DNA of 64,000 nucleotides, taken from contig NZ_JAUSVK010000001.1 of the NCBI RefSeq assembly GCF_030814655.1, positions 1,879,501-1,943,500 on the forward strand, read 5' to 3'. The translations under genes were made by a program, and so were the position numbers. Shown piece after piece: positions 8,053 to 16,063 of this stretch. The first letter of the stretch is position 1, and each line of letters opens with the position of its first letter. The DNA is from Labrys monachus (GTDB lineage Bacteria; Pseudomonadota; Alphaproteobacteria; Rhizobiales; Labraceae). The notes below the pieces were generated by a model. The model had not been told where the DNA came from. It did not search any database and was given only the letters and a program-made list of their open reading frames with translations.

Positions 8053-9456
8053 TCAGACCGAGCGCCAGCCGCCGCATCGCGCCAGCGCTTCGGCGTAGCG
8101 GGCGTCGGCGCCCTTGACGGGCCTGCCGGGGCTATAGGCGATGTCGGCGGAGGACGGGCCGCCGCTTTCCGGTAGGCCGGCGAGCAGGGCGCAGCCATAG
8201 GCGGTGAGTTCCGCATTGGCGCGCCTGACGATGGTCTTGCCGGTCACGTCGGCGAGAAATTGCAGGAAATAGGGGCTCGCCGTGAGGCCGCCGTCGACGG
8301 AGATGGCGTCGCCGAGGCCGATCGCCTTGTCCATGGCGCGGACGACTTCCCGCGTCTGCATGGCGATGCCCTCCAGCAGCGATTGCTGAAGGTCCTGCCG
8401 GGTGGTCGCCGTGGTCATGCCGATCCACAGGCCGGCGGCGTTGCGGTCCCATTGCGGGCAGGCGAGGCCGGACAGCGCCGGCACGAAAGCGAGGCCGCGC
8501 GAGAGGGCGGGGGGAGCCGCGAAGGCGGCCAGTTCCGAGGGGGCGTCGAGGATGCCGATCCGCAATGCCCATTCGACGACCGATCCGACATCGTAGACGC
8601 CGCCTTCGAGCGCATAGGTGGTCGCGGCCTGCGTCTGCCAGGCGACAGTCGAGATCAGGCCGTCCGTCCGCTGCCGGGCGATGTCCGGGCCGGTCACGGC
8701 GAGGGCGAAGGCGCCGGTGCCGAAGGTGATCTTGGCATCGCCGACGGCGCGGCAGCCATGGCCGCGCAGGGCGGCCTGCTGGTCGACGACCGAGGCGGTC
8801 ACCGGCGTGCCGCCGATGGCGCCGAAGGCGGCGGATGTGGGCCGGATCGGCGCCAGTGCCTCGCGCGGCACGCCGAACAGCCGGCACAGGCCCTCGTCCC
8901 AGGCGAGCGTGGCGAGGTCCATCAGCGCCGTGCGCGAGGCCGTGGTGGCGTCGGTGGCGAAGGTGCCGGCGAGCCGGTCGAGGAAGAAGCTGTCGGTGGT
9001 GCCGAGGCGAAGCCGGCCGGCATCGAGCGCCGCCCTCGCCGGCGCGATGTTTTCGACGATCCAGGCGAGCTTGGAGGCGGAGAAATAGCAGTCGAGCGGC
9101 AGGCCGGTCCGCGCCGCCACCCCTTCCGCCGCGCCCGCCGCCGCGAGGCGCTCGATCGCGTCATTGGTGCGATTGTCCTGCCAGACGATGACGGGTGACA
9201 GGGGTTCGCCCGAGACGGCGTCCCAGGCGAGGCAGCTCTCGCCCTGGTTGGCGATGCCGATGGCATCGACCGGGCCGGCTGCGGCCAGGCAAGCCTCGAT
9301 ATTGGTGAGGAGTTCGAGCGGATCGTGCTCCACCCATCCCGGTTGCGGATAGGACTGGCGGTGGCGCACGGCATGGGCGACGCGCGGCGGCGCATCGTCC
9401 TCGAACACCAGGACGCGGGTGCTGGTGGTGCCCTGGTCGACGGCGGCGATGCGCAT
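8053..9456 (-). CDS. FGGY-family carbohydrate kinase, glycerol-kinase-like
   Basis: A 467-aa sugar/polyol kinase of the FGGY family, which phosphorylates its substrate with ATP in the cytoplasm. The N-terminal phosphate motif is VDQGTTSTRVLVFED (residues 6-20), close to glycerol kinase. The second phosphate motif is ITFGTGAFALAV, and the adenosine motif is ISVDGGLTASPYFLQFLADV. The start at 9456 follows AGGAAAGAG. It lies downstream of two FAD oxidoreductase genes on the same strand, 130 bp after the nearer one. Glycerol, a tetritol or a related polyol are the likely substrates from family and context; the exact one cannot be read from the sequence. Confidence 0.9.
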   Translation of the reverse strand: MRIAAVDQGTTSTRVLVFEDDAPPRVAHAVRHRQSYPQPGWVEHDPLELLTNIEACLAAAGPVDAIGIANQGESCLAWDAVSGEPLSPVIVWQDNRTNDAIERLAAAGAAEGVAARTGLPLDCYFSASKLAWIVENIAPARAALDAGRLRLGTTDSFFLDRLAGTFATDATTASRTALMDLATLAWDEGLCRLFGVPREALAPIRPTSAAFGAIGGTPVTASVVDQQAALRGHGCRAVGDAKITFGTGAFALAVTGPDIARQRTDGLISTVAWQTQAATTYALEGGVYDVGSVVEWALRIGILDAPSELAAFAAPPALSRGLAFVPALSGLACPQWDRNAAGLWIGMTTATTRQDLQQSLLEGIAMQTREVVRAMDKAIGLGDAISVDGGLTASPYFLQFLADVTGKTIVRRANAELTAYGCALLAGLPESGGPSSADIAYSPGRPVKGADARYAEALARCGGWRSV

Positions 9457-9586
9457 TCTGCTCTTTCCTATCCGGGAGATGGTCAGATCAAGGCGAGGTC
9501 TGCAGTGACGGAAGTGGCCGCAGCCGTCGCATTCGACATCGACGGTTGCGGCGCCCCAGATGGGCAGGCCGGCCCGATCGTCTCGG

Positions 9587-10831
9587 TCATGCTCCACCCC
9601 CGGGCTCGATCGCGATCTCGATAGCGTCGATGCCTTCGGGCAGGTCGATGCCCTGGAGCGGCACCAGGATGCGACGTTCCGGCCTTGTATCGATGCGGCG
9701 CGACCACAGGAGGCGGCCGCCGGCCCTGACGGTCAGCCGGCCGGCGCTCTCGGTACCGACCCGAAGCTGGATGGTGCCGGTGAGGCGAGAGGATCCCGCC
9801 AGCGAGAGAGACTGCGGAACCGCGAACCGGATCGGCGCGGCATGCCCGACCCGGACCGTCCGCGTCGCGACGGGCAGAGCGCCCGCGAGGTCGTCGGCGA
9901 CGGCTTCGCCGATCCGGCGGCCTTCGCGGAAACACCAGCCGGCCGTCTCGATCGGGCGCAGCAGGTTGCCGGCGGCGAAATAGGCCGGATCCGAGCAGCG
10001 GCCATGCTGGTCGACCGCCGGCCCGCCGCTGCCGCGGTCGAGGGCGAGCGTGCCCATGCGGACCAGCGCGGCCTCGGGCAGGAAGCGGCCGGTGAAGAGG
10101 ACGCCGTCGCAGGCGAGCCGGCTCTTCCGCCCACCGGGGCCGTCGATCTCGACATGGGTGACGCGCGGCAGGCCGGCGATGTCGCCGAGGCGCGAGCCGT
10201 AATGGACGGGAATGCCGAGAAGGCGCGGGAAGAGGGAGAGCGGCCAGCGCGCCGTGGCGCGCATGCCTTCCTCGACGACGGCGACCGGCCGGATGCCGTG
10301 CCGCATGCAGGTCCACAGCGCGGAGAGGCCGACCAGCTCGGTGCCGACGACGACGGGACGCCGGAACGGCTTCAGCCGCTTCAGGTAGATGTAGGATTGC
10401 AGCGCGCCGGTGTTGATCACGCCGATCGGCCGGTCGCCGGAGGCGAGCCGCGCCGCGCGCGTCGCCTCCCGCGCACCCGTCGCCAGGATGATGCGCCGCG
10501 CGGCCACGGTGCGCACGCCTTCCGGCGCCGCCACCGTGAGCCGGCCGCCCGGCTCCAGCGACACCACGCTGTGGCCGGTACGGAGGTCGACGCCGGCCGC
10601 GGCCGCCTCGGCGCGCAGGCGGCGGGCGTAGCGCGGGCCGGTCATCGGCCGGCCGAACTCGCGGATGCCGAAGGGCGGATGGCCGCAATGGCGGGGTATG
10701 CCGCCCGCCTCGCTCTCGCGTTCGAGCACGAGGACCCGGGCGATACCCCGGCGGCGCAGGGCGATGGCGGCGGCGAGGCCGGCGGGGCCGCCGCCGACGA
10801 TCGCGACATCGGTGTCGATCGGTTCAGGCAT
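9587..10831 (-). CDS. NAD(P)/FAD-dependent oxidoreductase, second subunit type
   Basis: A flavoprotein of about 414 aa. The N-terminal FAD-binding motif is VAIVGGGPAGLAAAIALRRR, followed by the ERESEAGGIPRHCGHPPFG stretch typical of the HcnB/GlpB-like pyridine-nucleotide-disulfide oxidoreductase subfamily. A second dinucleotide site is RPVVVGTELVGLSAL. The FAD-contact AAGNLLRPIETAGWCFREG closes the enzyme core, and a C-terminal beta domain of about 100 aa follows. The ATG at 10831 overlaps the upstream gene by 8 bp, and only 10 residues are lost against the longest frame. It probably forms a complex with the upstream GlpA-like protein and passes electrons from it. Confidence 0.88.
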   Translation of the reverse strand: MPEPIDTDVAIVGGGPAGLAAAIALRRRGIARVLVLERESEAGGIPRHCGHPPFGIREFGRPMTGPRYARRLRAEAAAAGVDLRTGHSVVSLEPGGRLTVAAPEGVRTVAARRIILATGAREATRAARLASGDRPIGVINTGALQSYIYLKRLKPFRRPVVVGTELVGLSALWTCMRHGIRPVAVVEEGMRATARWPLSLFPRLLGIPVHYGSRLGDIAGLPRVTHVEIDGPGGRKSRLACDGVLFTGRFLPEAALVRMGTLALDRGSGGPAVDQHGRCSDPAYFAAGNLLRPIETAGWCFREGRRIGEAVADDLAGALPVATRTVRVGHAAPIRFAVPQSLSLAGSSRLTGTIQLRVGTESAGRLTVRAGGRLLWSRRIDTRPERRILVPLQGIDLPEGIDAIEIAIEPGGGA

Positions 10832-12245
10832 CGGCGTCACCCGCTGCGAGCGGCTCGGCAAGGCGGCCCGCCGTCAGTTCCGCCAGGCGGGCGCCGCAAT
10901 AAAAGCCCTGGCAGCGCCCCATCGCCGCCCGCGTGCGGCGCCGCAGGCCGCCGAAATCGCCCGGGGGCAGGGGCGAAGCGAAGGTGGCCTCGATCTCGCG
11001 GCGGGTGACCATCTCGCAATGGCAGACGATCTCGCCATGGTTCGGCGCCTGCCAGTCGCGGGGGCGGTGCTCGGCCAGGTTGGGGACGGGCGTCCAGACG
11101 GGGTCTTCGAGCGGCGAGGCCTGCCAGCCTTCGCCGGCGAGCAGTTCGGCGACATGGGCGGCGAGGCCGAGGGCGGCGGTGAGGCCGGTCGAGCGGATGC
11201 CGCCCACCGTGATCCAGTGCCGGTCCTTCTCATGGCGGATGCGGTATTCCTTGCGCTCGGTGGCGGGGCGAAGGCCGGCATAGGCCGCATTCACCGGCAT
11301 GCCGTCGAGCGCCGGCACGAACTCGACGGCCTTGGCGATCAGCGCCGCCAGGGTCTCCGCCTCGATGGTGGCGCGGTCGCGCTCGTCCTGCTCCTCCGCC
11401 GTCGGGCCGACGAGCAGGTTGCCGTAGATCGTCCTGGTGAGCACGATACCCTTGGTCCGCTCCGTCGGCACCGGCAGGAGGATGGTCGTCAGCAGTCCGG
11501 CCGCCGGCTTGTCGAAGACGACGAACTGGCCCTTGCGCGGCCTGATCTCGAAGCTCGCATCGCCGAGGAGGAGGCGCTCGATGCGGTCGCCCTGGAGGCC
11601 GGCGCAGTTGACGATGCGGGCGGCCCGGACGGCGCCGCGTGCGGTCTGCAGCGTCCAGGCCTCGCCGTCGAACGAGCCGCCGCAGACCTCCGCCCCGAAC
11701 AGCGCCTGCGCCCCGTTGGCGAGCGCCTGGGTGAGATAGGCGAGCGGGGTCGACCAGGGATCGATGACATGCTCGCGGGGCACCAGCACGGCCCCGCGCA
11801 GATGCGGCGCCAGGGCGGGCTCGCGCGCCAGCACCTCCCGCCGGCCGAGGCGGACGACGTCGCCGACGCCGTTTCGCCGGGCCTGCGCCTCGATGGCGTC
11901 GAGTTCATCTTCCTCGGCCTCGTTCCACGCCACCACCATCGCGCCGGTTTCGAGCAGCGGCAGGCCGAGCCGCTCGCGGATGTCGAGGAATTCCGCATGG
12001 CCGCGCTGCATGAGCGCGCATTCGAGGCTGCCCGGCGGGGCATCGAAGCCGGTATGGAGGAGCGCGCTATTGCCCTTGCTGGCGCCGGCGAGAATGTCCG
12101 GCGCCTTCTCCAGGAGAACGACGCGGGCGCCGAGCAGCGCGAGCCTGCGGGTCACGGCGCAGCCGACGACGCCGGCTCCGATCACCGCGACGTCGGCCGT
12201 CCCGATCCCGCTGATGCGATTGCTATCGGCGATGGCCTCTGGCAC
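10824..12245 (-). CDS. GlpA/GlpD-like FAD-dependent dehydrogenase with C-terminal [2Fe-2S] domain
   Basis: A DAO-type flavoenzyme of about 473 aa related to glycerol-3-phosphate dehydrogenase (GlpA/LhgO group). The FAD site is VAVIGAGVVGCAVTRRLALL near the N-terminus; SKGNSALLHTGFDAPPGS and the substrate-side ITVGGIRSTGLTAALG follow. The C-terminus has a BFD-like cluster domain with cysteines at 408, 410, 445 and 450 (CHC, then CQGFYC), which fits a [2Fe-2S] electron relay. The GTG start at 12245 is chosen because longer frames would run into the divergent regulator gene. The gene begins the kinase/oxidoreductase unit and faces the DeoR gene across an 82-bp gap. Confidence 0.88.
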   Translation of the reverse strand: MPEAIADSNRISGIGTADVAVIGAGVVGCAVTRRLALLGARVVLLEKAPDILAGASKGNSALLHTGFDAPPGSLECALMQRGHAEFLDIRERLGLPLLETGAMVVAWNEAEEDELDAIEAQARRNGVGDVVRLGRREVLAREPALAPHLRGAVLVPREHVIDPWSTPLAYLTQALANGAQALFGAEVCGGSFDGEAWTLQTARGAVRAARIVNCAGLQGDRIERLLLGDASFEIRPRKGQFVVFDKPAAGLLTTILLPVPTERTKGIVLTRTIYGNLLVGPTAEEQDERDRATIEAETLAALIAKAVEFVPALDGMPVNAAYAGLRPATERKEYRIRHEKDRHWITVGGIRSTGLTAALGLAAHVAELLAGEGWQASPLEDPVWTPVPNLAEHRPRDWQAPNHGEIVCHCEMVTRREIEATFASPLPPGDFGGLRRRTRAAMGRCQGFYCGARLAELTAGRLAEPLAAGDADA

Positions 12246-12263
12246 GTTGATCCCCGGTCGCCT

Positions 12264-12304
12264 GATTGACCATTCGGTAGATATGGATGACCGTTTTGTC
12301 AATC
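12264..12304. promoter_or_regulatory. Inverted repeat in the divergent DeoR / dehydrogenase promoter region
   Basis: The 82-bp gap between the two divergent genes contains a perfect 7-bp inverted repeat, GATTGAC at 12264-12270 and GTCAATC at 12298-12304, separated by 27 bp. The gap is also poorer in GC than the flanking genes. The position fits an operator for the adjacent DeoR regulator acting on both directions. No convincing -35/-10 pair could be fixed. Confidence 0.4.
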
Positions 12305-12327
12305 GTGGTTCAGCAAGGACATGCGTG

Positions 12328-13092
12328 ATGAAGCCTGGGATTCGCCGCGAGCGCATCGTCGATCTCGTCCGCGAGCATGAGCGGATGAGCGTCGACGATC
12401 TCGCCGGCCTCCTCGGCAGCTCGCGCGAGACCATCCGGCGCGATCTCACCGAACTGGACGGGCGCGGTCATATCCGCAAGGTCCATGGCGGCGCCGTGAT
12501 GCCGGAGGCCCCTCGCGAGGGCGCGTTTCCTGCCCGGCTTTCCGAGGCGATCCGCGAGAAGCGCGCCGTCGCCCGCGCCGCCGCGGCGCTGTTCGGGGAG
12601 GGCGACACCCTCTTCATCGACACCGGCACCACCACGCTGCTCTTCGCCGAGGAGCTGGCGCGCCGGCCCGGCATCACCGTCATCACCAATGGGCCGCAGA
12701 TCGCCCGGACCGTCGCGGCCGGCGGCGGCAAGGTCTTCGTCATCGGCGGGGAGTACCGGGCCGACGTCGGCGAGATGACCGGCTCCCTTGCCGTCGAGCA
12801 GATCGCCCGCTTCCATGCGGCCCATGCGGTCATCACCGTCGGCGGCATCGGGCGCGACGGCGCCATGGACTTCCTGCTCGATGAAGCCCAGGTCGCCCGC
12901 GCGATGGTCGCCCAGGCGCGCTCCGTCACCGTGATCGCCGACGGTTCGAAGCTCGGCCGGATGGCGCTTTTCCAGGTCTGTCCGCTCGGCCGGATCGACC
13001 GTCTCGTCGTCGATGTCCGTCCCGAGGGATCTCTGGCCGAGGCTCTCACGTCGGCGGGGGTGGAGGTCGTCGTTGCCGATCCGTCGGCGTGA
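12328..13092 (+). CDS. DeoR-family transcriptional regulator
   Basis: A DeoR/GlpR-type repressor of 254 aa. The N-terminal helix-turn-helix is RRERIVDLVREHERMSVDDL, then LGSSRETIRRDLTEL with the family signature RRDL. The C-terminal DeoRC sugar-phosphate sensor shows FIDTGTTTLLFAEEL, VITNGPQIARTV and FVIGGEYRAD. AAGGA at 12315-12319 precedes the ATG at 12328. Regulators of this family respond to phosphorylated sugars or polyols, which suits the divergent kinase and GlpA-like dehydrogenase genes as its regulon. It converges on the aldolase gene. Confidence 0.92.
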   Translation: MKPGIRRERIVDLVREHERMSVDDLAGLLGSSRETIRRDLTELDGRGHIRKVHGGAVMPEAPREGAFPARLSEAIREKRAVARAAAALFGEGDTLFIDTGTTTLLFAEELARRPGITVITNGPQIARTVAAGGGKVFVIGGEYRADVGEMTGSLAVEQIARFHAAHAVITVGGIGRDGAMDFLLDEAQVARAMVAQARSVTVIADGSKLGRMALFQVCPLGRIDRLVVDVRPEGSLAEALTSAGVEVVVADPSA

Positions 13093-13173
13093 CCGATCGG
13101 TCGTTTCTTGCCGTCTATCGCTCGCATCCGCCTGTTCGGGCAGATTGCCGGTCAGGGGACCCGCCCATCGATG

Positions 13174-13192
13174 TGCCGGTCCCCGGCCGGCA
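13174..13192. terminator. Candidate terminator between convergent genes
   Basis: A 6-bp stem, TGCCGG and CCGGCA with a 7-nt loop, lies in the 140-bp gap between the convergent DeoR and aldolase genes. There is no T-run, so it is only a weak intrinsic terminator candidate. Confidence 0.35.
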
Positions 13193-13232
13193 TGGAATCA
13201 CAGCCGCCGGGGGAAGAGTGGACGCTCCCGGG

Positions 13233-14000
13233 TCATTGCGCGTAGGAGGGATCCTTTGCGTCGAGGAGTTTCTTCAGTTCCTCGAAATGGGCGAAGCTCA
13301 TCTCGGCGTAATCCTCCCAGTCGCGCGCGGTGCGGGCCGCGAGGTCGCTCGGCATGACGTTCAGGGCCTTGCCGGTCGAATAGGCCAGGATCAACGTCTG
13401 GCAGGCGCGTTCGAGGAAATAGAGGTCGTCGAAGGCCTGGGCGATCGTCTCCCCGGCGACGAGGACGCCGTGATTGCCCATCAGCATGATGCTGCGATTG
13501 CCGAGGACCTTGGCGAGGCGTTCGCCCTCGGCCCTTTCGTCGGCGATGCCGCCATAGGCGAGATCGACGGCGATGCGGTCGAAGAAGCGGGCGGTGTTCT
13601 GGTCGATCGGCTTGATCTCGGGGTCGGCGAGACAGGCCAGCGCGGTGCTGTGGGGCGGGTGGAGGTGGAGCAGGCAGCGCACATGCGGAAGATGGGCGTG
13701 GAGGCTGGAATGGATCGCCCAGGCGGAAGGATCGGGCGCGCCGGGACCGTCCATCACCCCGGGAGCGTCGCCGTCGAGAAGGAGGAGGTCGCTGGCCCGG
13801 ATACGGGCGAAATGCATCCAGCGCGGGTTCATCAGGAAGCTTCGGCTGCCGGGCGCCACCGCGACGCTGAAATGGTTGCCGACCGATTCGTGCCAGTCGA
13901 AGCCGGCCGCCAGCCGGAAGGCCGCGGCGAGATCGATGCGGAGCCGGCGTTCCTCCCCGCCGAGGGCGTCCGCGCGTTCGAGCGTCGCAAGTGTCATCAT
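13233..14000 (-). CDS. Class II aldolase/adducin family protein
   Basis: A 255-aa zinc-type aldolase-fold protein, of the family that holds fuculose-phosphate aldolase, ribulose-5-phosphate epimerase and several decarboxylases. The metal site is CLLHLHPPHS around residues 110-118 (HxH), with the third histidine in MLMGNHGVLVAG. The N-terminal VGNHFSVAV corresponds to the substrate loop (canonical GN-S). The two start codons ATGATG follow AAGGACACC. It lies 25 bp after the deacetylase gene on the same strand, so they form a pair. The reaction cannot be deduced, but retro-aldol cleavage or decarboxylation in the catabolic cluster is plausible. Confidence 0.85.
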   Translation of the reverse strand: MMTLATLERADALGGEERRLRIDLAAAFRLAAGFDWHESVGNHFSVAVAPGSRSFLMNPRWMHFARIRASDLLLLDGDAPGVMDGPGAPDPSAWAIHSSLHAHLPHVRCLLHLHPPHSTALACLADPEIKPIDQNTARFFDRIAVDLAYGGIADERAEGERLAKVLGNRSIMLMGNHGVLVAGETIAQAFDDLYFLERACQTLILAYSTGKALNVMPSDLAARTARDWEDYAEMSFAHFEELKKLLDAKDPSYAQ

Positions 14001-14025
14001 GGTGTCCTTCCGTCCGATTGCGTGT

Positions 14026-14952
14026 TCAGGCCCGGGGCGGGTGGTGGGCGCGCCAATGCTCGGCGATCTCGATGCGCTCGCACACCCAGACATCCGCGTG
14101 GCGGGCGATGTGGTCGAGGAAGCGAGCGAGCCCGGCCATGCGGGCGGGATGGCCGATCATGCGGGCGTGCAGCCCGACCGACATCATCTTCGGAGCCGTC
14201 GCGCCCTCGCGGTAGAGCCAGTCGAAGGCGTCGCGGTGCCAGGTCTCGTAGTCGCCGGCGGTGGCGAAGGGGCCGGGCGCATATTTCGAATCATTATGGG
14301 TGTGGGTGTAGGGCACGACGAGATGGTCGAGGCCCTCGACGTCGACCCAATAGGGCAGTTCGTCATTATAGGCGTCGCTGTCATAGAGGAAGCCGCCGAT
14401 CTCCTTCAGCAGCCGGCGGGTGTTGACGCTGGGGCCGGTGCGGCAGCACCAGCCCAGCGGCCGGCGTCCGACCGTCCGCTCCAGGCTGGCGATGGCGTCG
14501 AGGATATGCCGCCGCTCGACCTCGGCCGGCAGCAGGAAATGGTCGACCCAGCGCCAGCCATGGCAGCAGATGTCGTAATTCCTGTCGCGGATCGCCGCCG
14601 CCAGTTCCGGATGGCGCTCGACCGCCAGGGCGCAGGCGTTCAGCGTGAGCGGCAGGCCGCGCTCCTCGAATAGGCGTAGCACCCGCCAGACGCCGACGCG
14701 GCTGCCATATTCGAACATGGATTCGGCCGCGAGGTCGCGATCCCCGCGCGGCACATAGGACGCGTCGAACTCGGTCAGGGTCGCCTCGGCAAAACCGTCG
14801 CCGTCGCCGATCGAGTATTCGGTTCCCTCCTCGATGTTGAGGACGAAGTTTATCGCGATCCTTGCATCGTTTTTCCAGCGAGGATGAGGCGGATTCCTGC
14901 CGTATCCGACGATATCTCTTCGTACCTCATAGCTCATCTTGGGATATTCCAT
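14026..14952 (-). CDS. Polysaccharide deacetylase family protein, PuuE/allantoinase-like
   Basis: A NodB-fold hydrolase of about 308 aa, in the subgroup that includes the metal-independent allantoinase PuuE and related imidase/amidohydrolases. Recognisable parts are IAINFVLNIEEGTEYSIGDG, LTLNACALAVERHPEL, YDICCHGWRWVDH and GLHARMIGHPARM. The start at 14952 has ACGGAA before it; GTG at 14982 and ATG at 14937 are alternatives. It is divergent from the SDR gene and leads the pair with the class II aldolase. An enzyme opening a ring amide or removing an acyl group fits the neighbouring hydantoinase, but the substrate is inferred only. Confidence 0.85.
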   Translation of the reverse strand: MEYPKMSYEVRRDIVGYGRNPPHPRWKNDARIAINFVLNIEEGTEYSIGDGDGFAEATLTEFDASYVPRGDRDLAAESMFEYGSRVGVWRVLRLFEERGLPLTLNACALAVERHPELAAAIRDRNYDICCHGWRWVDHFLLPAEVERRHILDAIASLERTVGRRPLGWCCRTGPSVNTRRLLKEIGGFLYDSDAYNDELPYWVDVEGLDHLVVPYTHTHNDSKYAPGPFATAGDYETWHRDAFDWLYREGATAPKMMSVGLHARMIGHPARMAGLARFLDHIARHADVWVCERIEIAEHWRAHHPPRA

Positions 14953-14958
14953 TGTATT

Positions 14959-14985
14959 TCCGTGAAATAGAGATGAATTCACGGA
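14959..14985. promoter_or_regulatory. Inverted repeat in the deacetylase / SDR divergent region
   Basis: A perfect 8-bp inverted repeat, TCCGTGAA at 14959-14966 and TTCACGGA at 14978-14985, is separated by 11 bp. It lies between the divergent deacetylase and SDR genes and next to a TTGACA element, which is a good position for an operator controlling both. Confidence 0.5.
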
Positions 14986-14992
14986 GTTTGTA

Positions 14993-15019
14993 TTGACAGT
15001 GAAGAAATTTTAGTATGAG
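14993..15019 (+). promoter_or_regulatory. Candidate sigma-70 promoter of the SDR gene
   Basis: A consensus TTGACA at 14993-14998 is followed after 15 bp by TATGAG at 15014-15019, in an AT-rich stretch. The SDR start lies 35 bp further on. The spacing is short, so the -10 assignment is tentative. Confidence 0.45.
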
Positions 15020-15053
15020 TGGGCGCGGTGTTATTCGAAATGGAGGATCGAAC

Positions 15054-15830
15054 ATGGATCTGGGACTTAAGGGAAAGAAGGCCATCGTCTGCGCGTCCAG
15101 CCGGGGACTCGGCAAGGGCTGCGCGCTGGCGCTGGCGCAGGAGGGCGTCGAACTCGTGATCAACGGCGTCACGCCGGAGACGCTCGAGCGCACGGCGGCG
15201 GAGATCCGCGCCGCCACGGGCGTGACCGTGACCCCGGTCGTCGCCGACGTGGCGACGGTGGAAGGCCGCGAGAGGCTGCTCGCCGCCTGCCCGCAGCCCG
15301 ACATCCTCGTCAACAATGCGGGCGGCCCGCCGGCCGGCGACTTCCGCGACTTCACCCGCGAGCAATGGCTGGCGGCGATCGACGCCAACATGCTGGCGCC
15401 GATCGAGCTGATCAAGGCGACGCTCGACGGCATGATCGGCCGCCGCTTCGGCCGCATCGTCAACATCACCTCGGTCTCCGTGAAGGCGCCGATCTCCTAT
15501 CTCGGCCTGTCGAACGGCGCCCGCAGCGGCCTCACCGGCTTCGTCGCCGGTCTCGCCCGCGACATCTCCCGGCACAATGTGACCATCAACAACATCCTGC
15601 CGGGCTCCTTCGCCACCGACCGGCTGCGCGACAATGCAGCCGGTTCGGCCAAGGTGGGGCAGAGCCCCGACGACGTGCTGGAGGAGTGGCGCGAGGGTGA
15701 AAGCTCGGGCCGCTTCGGCAGGCCGGACGAGCTCGGCATGGTCTGCGCCTTCCTGTGCGGCACCAATGCCGGCTACATCACCCGCCAGAACATCTTCCTC
15801 GACGGCGGCAGCTATCCCGGCACGTTCTGA
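15054..15830 (+). CDS. SDR-family oxidoreductase lacking the YxxxK pair
   Basis: A 258-aa Rossmann-fold protein of the short-chain dehydrogenase/reductase family. The cofactor region AIVCASSRGLGKG and the NNAG motif at 87-90 are present, and Ser140 occupies the catalytic serine position. At the positions of the catalytic YxxxK, however, the alignment gives Leu150 and Asn154 (SYLGLSNGARSGLTGF), so the usual Tyr-Lys proton relay is missing; Tyr149 is one position off. This variant is known in a subgroup of 3-oxoacyl-reductase-like SDRs of unclear activity. The start at 15054 follows GGAGG, which rules against the upstream ATG at 15015. It is divergent from the deacetylase gene and probably belongs to the same pathway. 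Confidence 0.88.
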   Translation: MDLGLKGKKAIVCASSRGLGKGCALALAQEGVELVINGVTPETLERTAAEIRAATGVTVTPVVADVATVEGRERLLAACPQPDILVNNAGGPPAGDFRDFTREQWLAAIDANMLAPIELIKATLDGMIGRRFGRIVNITSVSVKAPISYLGLSNGARSGLTGFVAGLARDISRHNVTINNILPGSFATDRLRDNAAGSAKVGQSPDDVLEEWREGESSGRFGRPDELGMVCAFLCGTNAGYITRQNIFLDGGSYPGTF

Positions 15831-15857
15831 GGGGGCGGCGCAGCCCCTCACCTCTAT

Positions 15858-15881
15858 CCTCTCCCCGCATGCGGGGAGAGG
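15858..15881. repeat. 24-bp perfect palindrome, intergenic repeat type
   Basis: Twelve bases on each side of a GCATGC centre pair perfectly (arms CTCTCCCCGC and GCGGGGAGAG inside the full 24 bp). It lies 27 bp after the SDR stop in the gap between convergent genes. Palindromes of this CTCTCCCC type are frequent between genes in Rhizobiales genomes; here it may also stop transcription. Confidence 0.6.
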
Positions 15882-16025
15882 GGACCCCGATGTCGCGGAC
15901 AACCCCGCGAGCCGCCGTCTCGCTGCCGATCCGTCGAAGCGCGACGGCGGATGCCCCTTCGCAGCGCCGCTCCTCTTCTTCCCGGCGAACGCATTCCTCC
16001 TTGCGAACGACATCGCGATCGGCCC

Positions 16026-16042
16026 GCCGACGCTTCGTCGGC
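16026..16042. terminator. Stem-loop between convergent SDR and GlxA-type genes
   Basis: A perfect 7-bp stem, GCCGACG and CGTCGGC with a CTT loop, is followed on the plus strand by GTTCTTCGTTG. It sits 22 bp from the stop of the convergent regulator gene and fits a bidirectional terminator. Confidence 0.5.
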
Positions 16043-16063
16043 GTTCTTCGTTGAAGTCCTCCC

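Noticed and set aside
9457-9586. DUF1667-type third subunit after the flavoprotein
   Set aside because: The conserved cysteine pattern of that family is not present; only a 35-codon frame can be read.
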